From: an uncultured Clostridia bacterium
GTDB lineage: Bacteria > Bacillota > Clostridia > Christensenellales > UBA1242
Length of the DNA stretch: 34,945 bases
Direction: 5' to 3'
Assembly (NCBI GenBank): GCA_944383275.1
Contig: CALWOV010000009.1
Location: forward strand, 1-34,945
The notes beneath the pieces were generated by a model. It made no database searches, had not been told where the DNA came from, and worked only from the letters and a program-made list of their open reading frames with translations. The translations under genes were made by a program, and so were the position numbers. Shown here piece by piece: positions 1-7,398 of this stretch. Position 1 is the first letter of the stretch. Every line of letters begins with the position of its first letter.

Positions 1-978
1 TTTGTTGATGTTGACCTTGCTGTTATAGTTACAGTTGCTGTCCCTTTGTTTGTGTTATTGCTGTATGAAACTGTATAGTTGCTAGATGATATGGTTATTG
101 AACTTCGCCGGAGTGTTACTGTTGGTGTTTTTGCTGTGCCATCGTAGGTATAACTAGTTTGAGATAGAGTTGCTGTTGCACTGGATAAATTATATTTATT
201 AATTCTGTAACTTGGTTTGCTTGTTGCTGTTCCACTATAATTACCTGTTCCTGTGATTATAACATAATATGTTCCAGCATTTATTGGGTTTGAAACCACT
301 GTTCCACTTGAACTGCTTTGACGGTATGTTACAGTATAGTCTGTGTTTCTTGTAAGTGTTTCCCCATTTAATGCAACTGTTACTGTTGGTGTTCTTGTGG
401 AACCATTATATGTATATGAACTTGAACTTAAATTTACTGTTGCTGATGAGATGTCTATTGCTGTAATGGTGAAATTTACAGTTTTCGTTCCTGTATAATT
501 AGTTGAAGAAGAATTTGCTGTTATTGTTACTGTTGCTTCGCCAACTTCAGTGTTATTACTATATGAAACTGTATAGTTGCTAGATGATATGGTTATTGAA
601 CTTCGCCGGAGTGTTACTGTTGGTGTTTTTGCTGTGCCATCGTAGGTATAACTTGTTTGTGATAAGGTTGCCGTTGCGCTGGATAAATTATATTTATTAA
701 TTCTGTAACTTGGCTTGCTTGTTACTGTTCCACTGTAAGCACCTTTCCCAGTTACTACTACATAATATGTTCCAGCATTTATTGGGTTTGAAACCACTGT
801 TCCAGTTGCACTACCTTGGCGATATGTTACAGTATAGTCTGTGTTTCTTGTAAGCGTTTTACCATTTAAGGTTACTGTTATTGTTGGCACCTGTGTTGCT
901 GTATTATATGTATATGAATTTGAACTTAAACTTACTGTCGCTGATGAGATATCGATTAATGTATTTGCTTTACTAAGA
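1..978 (-). repeat. Tandem 498-bp coding repeat (about two copies)
   Basis: Sequence recurs at a constant offset of 498 bp, which is 166 codons. For example 73 onward matches 571 onward, and 271 onward matches 769 onward. Stretches of about 100 bp are nearly identical, such as 64-160 against 562-658, while others have diverged. The right copy spans roughly 481-978; the left is cut by the window edge. The repeats encode Ig-like modules of the surface protein, and their similarity suggests recent duplication or ongoing recombination. Confidence 0.85.
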
Positions 979-2216
979 TTTAGGTGAAGCGCAGGACGCA
1001 CAGCGCAAGAAGAGGTAACATCAAAGGCGCCGCCGAGGGTAGAGCCCGACGAAGTCAGATAGGAAGCAACGTTAGCACTATTTTCGTAGCCGGACCGCAG
1101 CCAGGAGTATGTGTAGACACAGGTATTAATAGAATTATTATTGTTTCCTACTGCCCCACTTACTGAAATAGAACCAATAGAATCATCATAGTTTGCTTTT
1201 TCATTCAAATTTATTTTCCAAATTCCTCTTGCTCCAGTACCATAACCAGTTTCTGACATACTTGGTAACCATATATAATCATTTGCCCAAGCTGTGTAGC
1301 CTGTTTTTGATGAATAATTCATATAATCATAACGCCAACTTCCACTGCTTGGAGTCCCATATGCGTCATTCGGTGTTAAATAATCAAAACCTGCAGATGC
1401 AACTGCACTTTCTGTTTTTTGCCAACTTACTTGTGATGGTTTTACTATATAATCTGTTAATTCTGAATTAGACATTGTGAATGCTGCAAATGGGTTGCTT
1501 GAACTTTGGCTTGCTGTTGCAAGTGTTATACTTGAACTGCTTGTTGTTACCTTTCCATATAACGAACCTGCAGATGCATAACTTCCACCATTGTTCAATG
1601 TTACTGCCCTTATATAACTTGTTCCATACATATTACTTGGATAATCCCAATTATAACTGTTTTCATAATACCAGTCATCTGACCAGTCGGAATATAAACC
1701 ACCATTACAAAAACCATATAATTCTCCTAGGTCGTTATTTCTGCCAGACCAAGCATCTTGTTCGTTGTTTGTAAGCCACAGGGTTGCTATTGTGTTTCCA
1801 CTTTTATCTTTTGAAAGATATGTTACTATCCACTCTAAGCCGCCCAAAGTTACAACAACACTTTGCGAACTTGTTTTTGCGCTGTAGCCTGAACCTGCAC
1901 TTAGTGTTTTCCTTCTTATTGTTGCTGCCGTTGTTTTGCTGGTTGCCAATGTATCAACATTGGAAATAGTGGCATTAGCATTTCCTGTTAAGTATTTATA
2001 TAAGATATTTAAGTTTGTTTGATTAAATTTTTTTGTCGAGCTATTCCACAATTCACCAACGGTTACATAACTTGTTGTGTCATTATTTGCAATTGCTTTT
2101 ACCGAATTTGTATTTTGAAAAGCCACAGCAAAAACTGTGGATAGACTAAACAAAAACAACATTAAAACTATTAACAAATTTTTTTGCTTTTTCTCAGTTT
2201 TAAATTTATTAAACAT
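1..2216 (-). CDS. Secreted DUF6273-like surface protein with Ig-like repeats (3' end outside window)
   Basis: An open frame of 738 codons runs without a stop from ATG 2216 to the left edge, so the C-terminus is missing. GGGGGA lies just upstream of the ATG. Residues 1-32 form a signal peptide: Lys-rich start, hydrophobic LLIVLMLFLFSLSTVFA, cleavage near AVA. Residues about 75-412 look like a DUF6273 domain of gut Bacillota surface proteins, with ELYGFCNGG, YIWLPSMSETGYG, YSWLRSGYENSA and the terminal VRPALHLNL. From about residue 415 two long copies of a 166-residue unit follow, each with two beta-rich modules (SYTYDGTAKTPTVTL, SYTYNGSTRTPTVTV, INAGTYYV), like YDG/MBG-type Ig-like repeats. 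The protein is probably exported and either wall-anchored or an adhesin; any anchor would lie off-window. Codons 370-412 have a quite different base composition. The domain call is by pattern recall, not a search. Confidence 0.85.
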   Translation of the reverse strand, partial: MFNKFKTEKKQKNLLIVLMLFLFSLSTVFAVAFQNTNSVKAIANNDTTSYVTVGELWNSSTKKFNQTNLNILYKYLTGNANATISNVDTLATSKTTAATIRRKTLSAGSGYSAKTSSQSVVVTLGGLEWIVTYLSKDKSGNTIATLWLTNNEQDAWSGRNNDLGELYGFCNGGLYSDWSDDWYYENSYNWDYPSNMYGTSYIRAVTLNNGGSYASAGSLYGKVTTSSSSITLATASQSSSNPFAAFTMSNSELTDYIVKPSQVSWQKTESAVASAGFDYLTPNDAYGTPSSGSWRYDYMNYSSKTGYTAWANDYIWLPSMSETGYGTGARGIWKINLNEKANYDDSIGSISVSGAVGNNNNSINTCVYTYSWLRSGYENSANVASYLTSSGSTLGGAFDVTSSCAVRPALHLNLSKANTLIDISSATVSLSSNSYTYNTATQVPTITVTLNGKTLTRNTDYTVTYRQGSATGTVVSNPINAGTYYVVVTGKGAYSGTVTSKPSYRINKYNLSSATATLSQTSYTYDGTAKTPTVTLRRSSITISSSNYTVSYSNNTEVGEATVTITANSSSTNYTGTKTVNFTITAIDISSATVNLSSSSYTYNGSTRTPTVTVALNGETLTRNTDYTVTYRQSSSSGTVVSNPINAGTYYVIITGTGNYSGTATSKPSYRINKYNLSSATATLSQTSYTYDGTAKTPTVTLRRSSITISSSNYTVSYSNNTNKGTATVTITARSTST

Positions 2217-2343
2217 ATATCCCCCAGTAAATTTTCTTTTGTGAATTTAAAAATCATTTTTTAATATGATTTTCCATAGATTAGTATATATTTTATTTTA
2301 ATTATTATTAATATTAATCTATTAATTCCACTGCTATAAATAG

Positions 2344-2372
2344 ATTTTAACATTTATAATTATAATTAACAA
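2344..2372 (-). promoter_or_regulatory. Predicted sigma-A promoter of the surface-protein gene
   Basis: On the minus strand TTGTTA (2367-2372) and TAAAAT (2344-2349) are 17 bp apart, about 130 bp upstream of the ATG at 2216. The surroundings are very AT-rich, so a chance match is possible. The rest of the 456-bp gap between 2216 and 2673 holds the hairpin at 2497-2525, the terminator at 2651-2672, and no ORF I can support. Confidence 0.5.
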
Positions 2373-2496
2373 ACAATTTAATAGTTTTATTAATAAAATT
2401 TTAAAAAATTGTTGAGTTATTTATATCAAAATTTATTTCGTAATATAATGTTAAATAAAAAAACGATTTTAATTTTTTCGCAGAAATGTTGGGAAA

Positions 2497-2525
2497 GTGT
2501 GCCCACGCCGAAGTTGTGGGCACGC
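2497..2525. other. Isolated GC-rich palindrome
   Basis: GTGTGCCCAC and GTGGGCACGC flank the 9-nt loop GCCGAAGTT, giving a 10-bp stem with one G-T pair. It stands out as a GC-rich block inside an intergenic region of about 20% GC. No T-tract follows on either strand, so it is not an obvious terminator. It could be a REP-like element, a structured 5' leader feature, or a protein site. Confidence 0.6.
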
Positions 2526-2650
2526 GATTGCTTGTTTAACAAAAAAACTTTAAAATTAAAGTTAATTATACCCTTTTAATAAAAAACACCTATAATTTAA
2601 GAAATCTATGCGTAAAAAATCATTGCACACTACTTGCATAGTATTAAAAA

Positions 2651-2672
2651 AAGCGCCCTACAGGGCGTTTTT
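2651..2672. terminator. Bidirectional intrinsic terminator after spoVM
   Basis: The stem CGCCC/GGGCG with a four-base loop has A- and T-runs on both sides. On the minus strand it follows the spoVM stop directly, ends in a T-tract, and closes the rpe-spoVM transcript. Confidence 0.85.
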
Positions 2673-2759
2673 TTATTCATTTCTTATGTATTGCTTACTA
2701 AAAATAAGTTTTAATAATCCTCTTAAAAACCTTGGTGATTTAAAACATATGATACGCAT
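2673..2759 (-). CDS. spoVM: SpoVM-like spore coat assembly peptide, 28 aa
   Basis: ATG 2759 has an excellent Shine-Dalgarno, AAGGAGAG, six bases upstream. The frame encodes 28 residues beginning MRIICFKSPRFLRGLLKL and stops just before a terminator. It aligns with Bacillus SpoVM (MKFYTIKLPKFLGGIVRAML): same register, with shared Lys7, Pro9, Phe11, Leu12 and Gly14, then a hydrophobic-basic amphipathic helix. SpoVM recognises the positive curvature of the forespore membrane and recruits SpoIVA for coat basement assembly; Pro9 is known to matter for this. Position supports the call, since spoVM lies downstream of rpe in Bacillus subtilis, as here. The usual family length is 26 aa, so this copy has a slightly longer tail. 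The match is by eye, but motif, size, ribosome binding site and synteny agree. Confidence 0.82.
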   Translation of the reverse strand: MRIICFKSPRFLRGLLKLIFSKQYIRNE

Positions 2760-2817
2760 AATCTGCTCTCCTTAACTGTTTTTATCATTATATGAAATAC
2801 GGTTTAACAAGGTTACT

Positions 2818-3489
2818 TTATGAAGAAATACCTTTTAATTTTAAAATGGTTTCTTTTTTATTGGTAGAATTATAAACAACACTTCCAGACACTAATACAT
2901 CGGCGCCACTTATTGATATAAGTTGCGCATTAGTTGTGTTAACGCCACCATCAACTTCTATTAAAAATTTACCATTTGTTTCTGCTCTTTTTTTGCTTAA
3001 GCGTGCTATTTTTTGAATAGATGATTTTATAAATGGTTGGCCACTTGCACCTGGCTCGACACTCATTATCAAAACCAAATCTAAATAAGGTAAAACAGAA
3101 AATATTGTTTCAATATCAGTGCCAGGTTTTATTGACAAACCTGCATTTATGCCTAATGATTTAATATGTTGCAAAGCATTAATTAAAGAAATTTTATCAT
3201 TAAAACACTCATAATGAACCGTTATTCCATTAGCGCCATATTTTGCATATTCATCAACAACTTTCATTGGTTCTTTTACCATAAGATGAACATCTAAATA
3301 TAAATTAGTAGATTTTTTTAAGAAAGCAAAAACTAATTGGTCAAAAGTTCTGTCTGGCACAAATTTTCCATCCATAATATCACAATGCAACCAATCTGCA
3401 CCATTTAATTCCAACTCTTTTGCATATTTTGACAACTCTTTTATTGGACATGGATGTGTGCTTGGCGCAATTAAAACTTTTTTATTCAT
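2818..3489 (-). CDS. rpe: Ribulose-phosphate 3-epimerase
   Basis: This 223-residue TIM-barrel enzyme interconverts ribulose-5-phosphate and xylulose-5-phosphate in the pentose phosphate pathway, in the cytosol. Visible motifs are IAPS at the start, HCDIMDGKFVPD near residues 35-46 (metal-binding His and catalytic Asp), DVHLMV near 68, a GINAGLSIKPGT phosphate-region segment, VEPGASGQPF, and EVDGGVN with the second catalytic Asp. The usual ADF after SIL is replaced by THPCPIKEL, a small divergence near the N-terminus. Length is normal. AAGGAG precedes the ATG. It follows priA by about 60 bp and precedes spoVM by 58 bp, so all three are probably co-transcribed. Confidence 0.95.
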   Translation of the reverse strand: MNKKVLIAPSTHPCPIKELSKYAKELELNGADWLHCDIMDGKFVPDRTFDQLVFAFLKKSTNLYLDVHLMVKEPMKVVDEYAKYGANGITVHYECFNDKISLINALQHIKSLGINAGLSIKPGTDIETIFSVLPYLDLVLIMSVEPGASGQPFIKSSIQKIARLSKKRAETNGKFLIEVDGGVNTTNAQLISISGADVLVSGSVVYNSTNKKETILKLKGISS

Positions 3490-3551
3490 ATAATCTCCTT
3501 AATTAATATTTTTAATTTATGCATAAATATTAATAAAAATGTATAATTATA

Positions 3552-5747
3552 CTAACTCATACTAGATGGATTGATTTCAGCAAACACAGAAGCTCTAGGT
3601 TTTTGATATTTATTTACAATATTAAAGATTTCATTAATTATTTCATTAGAATTTTTTTGTTTAATTCTTATAACTAATTGTAAACGATATTTTTTTTGAA
3701 TTTTTGCAACTGGGGATTTCATTGCTTTACAAAAAATAAAATCACTTATATATTTCTGTTTTAGGTTAGTTATATCTAAATTTATATTTGAAGCAATATC
3801 TTTTGCATAGTCTTCTATTTCACTGGAAATTAGTATTCTAATTATTGTTGCAAAAGGTGGAAATTCTGTTGTTTGTCTTAAATTGATTTCTCTATCAAAA
3901 AATGCTTTATAATCGTAATTAGCTGCAAATCTATAAACATAATGATTGGGGCAATAAGTTTGCAGAACCACTTTACCTATTTTATCTGCCCTGCCTGCTC
4001 GTCCTGCAACCTGTGTTACAAGTTGATATGTTCTTTCCACACTTCTATAATCAGCAAAATGCAAACTCATATCAGCATCAACAATTCCAACTAAAGTTAC
4101 ATTTGGAAAATCGTGACCTTTTGCTATCATTTGCGTTCCAACCAAAATACAAGGTTTTGTGTTTTGAAATTCCTGCAAAATTTTTGAATGTGCATTTTTA
4201 TTTTGCGTTGTGTCAAAATCCATACGCAATATTTTAACATCTGGAAATTCATTGCGTAATTCTTCAACAACGCGTTGAGTTCCTATTGCCCCCATTCTTA
4301 AATAACTGCTTCCACAATTAGGGCAATTTGTTAAAGCACGATATCTTCTTCCACAAAAATGACATTTTAATTCTTTATCTTCCTTATGATACACCAAAGA
4401 AGCATCACAATCTTCACATTTAGCATTATATCCACATTCTCGACAAATAACAAAACTAGAAAAACCTCGTCTGTTTACAAATAACATAGTTTGATTTTTA
4501 TGTTTTATACATTCTGATATATCATTTAATAGCTGTCTTGAAAAAATACCTGTATTCCCTGAACTTATTTCTGAGCGCATATCTACAACTTGAATTTTAG
4601 GCATTTCTTGATTATTTACGCGCTTTGGAAGTTCCAACAATTTATATTCACCTGTTTTGGCTTTATAATAGCTTTCAACGCTTGGTGTTGCACTTCCTAA
4701 AATTAAACTGCAATTATTAAATTTAGCACGAAAAATTGCAATATCGTGCGTTTCAAACCTTGGATTACTTTCGCTTTTATAAGAGCCATCGTGTTCTTCG
4801 TCAATTATTATTATACCTACATTTTGAATAGGCGCAAATATTGCTGACCTTGCGCCAACAACAATTTTAGCATCACCTTGTCTTATTCGTTGCCACTCAT
4901 CAAATCTTTCACCAGCTGAAAGACCACTATGTAAAATAGCCACATCTTCACCAAATCTTGCTTTAAAAACGCTTAAAACTTGAGGCGTTAAAGAAATTTC
5001 AGGAACAAGCATTATTGCTGTTTTTCCTTTGTTTAAAGCATTTTTTATGCTGTGCATATAAACTTCAGTTTTTCCACTGCCTGTTACACCAAACAAAAGA
5101 TAAATATTAGGTTCCAAAACTTGATTAACAACTTCCTGTTGTTCTTTAGTTAATTTATTAATTTTATCTTCTTTAACTTCAGAAGTTGGTGTTCTTAACT
5201 TTTGTTCTTGTTTTTTTATAAGAATATTTAATTCAATAAATTTATTTACTGTTGATGAACCAAACTTATTGCTTAATTCAGACTGATAATACTCTTTATT
5301 ATTTTCAATAAAATTAAGAAGTTCAAATTGTTTTACTGCGTTTTTCCTAAACTTTTTTAAAATCTCTTCTTTAGATTCAGTTAAATTTACTTCAAGTTTG
5401 TTGACTAAAAGTTCTTTTACTTTCCCTTTTCGCATATCACTTGGAATAAATAATCTTATTGCATCAACTGTTTTTATATGGTTATTTTTTACCATAAACT
5501 TAATTAACTGCAAACTCTCATCTGTTAATGCTGGTAAATTGTCTAATGGCCTTACTATAGATTTTAATTTACTTTTATCATAACTTGATGTTTCTTTTAA
5601 ATTTAAAACATAACCTTCAATTTGGCGATTACCAAAAGGGACCAGCACACGCTGACCCCTTTGTGTATCAGATAAAGCAATATAATCAAAAACTCTATCT
5701 ATTTCAGAATGAGCAATATCAACAATCACTTCGGCAATCATAAACAA
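3552..5747 (-). CDS. priA: Primosomal replication restart helicase PriA
   Basis: PriA reloads the replisome at stalled forks as a 3'-5' superfamily 2 helicase. The 731-residue product has the N-terminal fork-binding domain (FDYIALSDTQRGQRVLVPFG), Walker A GVTGSGKTEVY near residue 225, the DEEH box near 316, GSATPSVESYY, a zinc-binding insertion with paired CxxC motifs around 436-480 (CRECGYNAKCEDC, CHFCG, CPNCG), and VAGRAGRADK in the C-terminal helicase lobe. Length is normal. The start given is TTG 5747, with AAAGG about six bases upstream. ATG 5741, two codons in, is the alternative. It begins 10 bp after the rpoZ stop, so it is in the gat-rpoZ operon. Confidence 0.95.
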   Translation of the reverse strand: MFMIAEVIVDIAHSEIDRVFDYIALSDTQRGQRVLVPFGNRQIEGYVLNLKETSSYDKSKLKSIVRPLDNLPALTDESLQLIKFMVKNNHIKTVDAIRLFIPSDMRKGKVKELLVNKLEVNLTESKEEILKKFRKNAVKQFELLNFIENNKEYYQSELSNKFGSSTVNKFIELNILIKKQEQKLRTPTSEVKEDKINKLTKEQQEVVNQVLEPNIYLLFGVTGSGKTEVYMHSIKNALNKGKTAIMLVPEISLTPQVLSVFKARFGEDVAILHSGLSAGERFDEWQRIRQGDAKIVVGARSAIFAPIQNVGIIIIDEEHDGSYKSESNPRFETHDIAIFRAKFNNCSLILGSATPSVESYYKAKTGEYKLLELPKRVNNQEMPKIQVVDMRSEISSGNTGIFSRQLLNDISECIKHKNQTMLFVNRRGFSSFVICRECGYNAKCEDCDASLVYHKEDKELKCHFCGRRYRALTNCPNCGSSYLRMGAIGTQRVVEELRNEFPDVKILRMDFDTTQNKNAHSKILQEFQNTKPCILVGTQMIAKGHDFPNVTLVGIVDADMSLHFADYRSVERTYQLVTQVAGRAGRADKIGKVVLQTYCPNHYVYRFAANYDYKAFFDREINLRQTTEFPPFATIIRILISSEIEDYAKDIASNINLDITNLKQKYISDFIFCKAMKSPVAKIQKKYRLQLVIRIKQKNSNEIINEIFNIVNKYQKPRASVFAEINPSSMS

Positions 5748-5756
5748 TTTTTACCT

Positions 5757-5975
5757 TTATTTAACACTTTTATCTGCAACAATCTTGCCGTCATATACTT
5801 CTTTTGCTGCTATAGCAATAACTTTTGGGTCTTTTTCCACAGGTTCGCCAGCAAAATATATGTTGCTTAACTCTTTTGCTCTGTTTGCTATTAAACAAGT
5901 TAATAAAAATTTGTTTCCTACCTTTGCACGCAACTCATCGATAGGTGGTTCATTCATTATATATTCGTCTTCCAT
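5757..5975 (-). CDS. rpoZ: RNA polymerase omega subunit
   Basis: The 72-residue product fits omega, the small subunit that helps beta-prime fold and assemble. Recognisable features are PPIDELRAKVGNKFLLTCLI followed by ANRAKEL, the conserved omega core, then a shorter C-terminal part ending in KEVYDGKI. AAGGAG precedes the ATG by about six bases, and an internal ATG six codons later is possible. It lies one base after the gatB stop and 10 bp before priA. Linkage of rpoZ to priA is common in Bacillota. Confidence 0.9.
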   Translation of the reverse strand: MEDEYIMNEPPIDELRAKVGNKFLLTCLIANRAKELSNIYFAGEPVEKDPKVIAIAAKEVYDGKIVADKSVK

Positions 5976-5976
5976 A

Positions 5977-7398
5977 TTAGCACTCCTTAATAATTTTATT
6001 TAATATTTCGCCAACAAGTTTTGGATTAGCCTTTCCATTTGTTGCTTTCATAGTTTGTCCTATAAAAAATGCCATAGTTTTTTGATTTCCAGCCTTTAAC
6101 TCTGCAACTGCTTTTGGGTTTTCATTAACAATTTTAGTTAAAATTTCTTCCAACCCCTTTTCATCACTTATTTGAGCAAGGCCTTTTTCTTTAACTATGT
6201 TTTCAGGAATTAAGTCAGTTCCCCAAATTTCATCAAGCAACTGTCTTGCAACTGCTTGATTTATAGTTCCAGAATGATATAACTGCAATAAATTTGCCAT
6301 TTGTTTTGCTGACAATTCTATGTTTGCATCTTCATAAGTTTCAGTATTTAATTTTTTAAACACTTCACCACAAATCCAATTACAAACAAATTTAGGTTGA
6401 TTAAATTGTTTAATAATTTCATCAAAATAATCTGATATTTTTCGTTGATTTGTTAAAAGTTCGGCATCTTTTAAACTTAAACCCATATTCATATAATCTT
6501 CTATTCTTTCATTAGCAAGTTTAGGTAAATCTGCTTTAATTTTATTAATGTATTCATCAGTTATTTTAATAGGTATTAAGTCTGGGTCTGGAAAATATCT
6601 ATAATCTTGCGAATCTTCTTTTGTTCGCATTGAATATGTTTTACCTTCCTCATCGTCCCAGCGCCTTGTTTCTTGAATTATTTTTCCGCCCTTATCTAAA
6701 ACTTCTGCTTGTCGTTTTGCTTCATATTTTATTGCTCTTAAAACAGCGCGAAATGAATTAAGGTTTTTCATTTCAGTTCTAGTTCCAAAAGGCTCTCCTT
6801 CCTTGTGTAAAGAAAGGTTTACATCGCACCTTAAACTTCCTTCTTGCATTTTACAATCACTTACACCTACATAAAGTAAGGTTGAACGAAGTTTTTCAAG
6901 ATAAGCAACTGCTTCTTCTGCACTTGATATATCAGGTTTTGAAACAATTTCTATTAAAGGCACACCACCACGGTTATAATCTACCAAAGTTCCAGAAACA
7001 TCGTGTATAAGTTTACCAGCATCTTCTTCAAGGTGAATACGGTCAAGATTAATAAATTTTTTCTTTCCGTCAACTTCTATTTCTAGCCCACCACCAACAC
7101 ATAATGGGAACTCTAGTTGAGAAATTTGATATGCTTTTGGTAAATCTGGATAATAATAATTTTTTCGTTCAAAAACGGAATATTGATTTATTTTACAACC
7201 AACAGCAAGCCCCATACGAATTGCATATTCAACTGCTTTCTGATTTAAAACAGGAAGTGCGCCTGGCATTCCCGTGCAAACAGGACAGCAGTTGGTGTTT
7301 GGTTCTCCACCAAACTTGTTTTTACAAGAGCAAAAACATTTAGAATTTGTTGAAAGTTCACTGTGAACTTCAAGCCCAATTACAACTTTCCAAGACAT
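5977..7398 (-). CDS. gatB: Aspartyl/glutamyl-tRNA amidotransferase subunit B
   Basis: GatB is the kinase and transamidase core of GatCAB, which converts misacylated Glu-tRNA(Gln) or Asp-tRNA(Asn) to the correct amide form. The 473-residue protein starts with VVIGLEVHSELSTNSKCFC and has the CSC..CC zinc-site cysteines near residues 22-42, SVFERKNYYYPDLPKAYQIS, LEEDAGKL, DYNRGGVPLIEIV and RTEMKNLNSF, all family hallmarks. A C-terminal helical YqeY-like tail binds tRNA. Length is typical. The start overlaps the gatA stop in TAATG, which implies translational coupling. Together with gatC and gatA this indicates that the cell makes at least one amide-tRNA indirectly. Confidence 0.97.
   Translation of the reverse strand: MSWKVVIGLEVHSELSTNSKCFCSCKNKFGGEPNTNCCPVCTGMPGALPVLNQKAVEYAIRMGLAVGCKINQYSVFERKNYYYPDLPKAYQISQLEFPLCVGGGLEIEVDGKKKFINLDRIHLEEDAGKLIHDVSGTLVDYNRGGVPLIEIVSKPDISSAEEAVAYLEKLRSTLLYVGVSDCKMQEGSLRCDVNLSLHKEGEPFGTRTEMKNLNSFRAVLRAIKYEAKRQAEVLDKGGKIIQETRRWDDEEGKTYSMRTKEDSQDYRYFPDPDLIPIKITDEYINKIKADLPKLANERIEDYMNMGLSLKDAELLTNQRKISDYFDEIIKQFNQPKFVCNWICGEVFKKLNTETYEDANIELSAKQMANLLQLYHSGTINQAVARQLLDEIWGTDLIPENIVKEKGLAQISDEKGLEEILTKIVNENPKAVAELKAGNQKTMAFFIGQTMKATNGKANPKLVGEILNKIIKEC

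Noticed and set aside
984..1166. Plus-strand open frame of 60 codons over the GC-rich island
   Set aside because: It is antisense to the surface gene, has no ribosome binding site, and its Arg-rich translation comes from the unusual base composition of the sense strand.
2484..2537. Integron attC-like site around the GC-rich hairpin
   Set aside because: GTT and AAC ends are present but in inside-out order relative to RYYYAAC...GTTRRRY, and no integrase or cassette array is seen.
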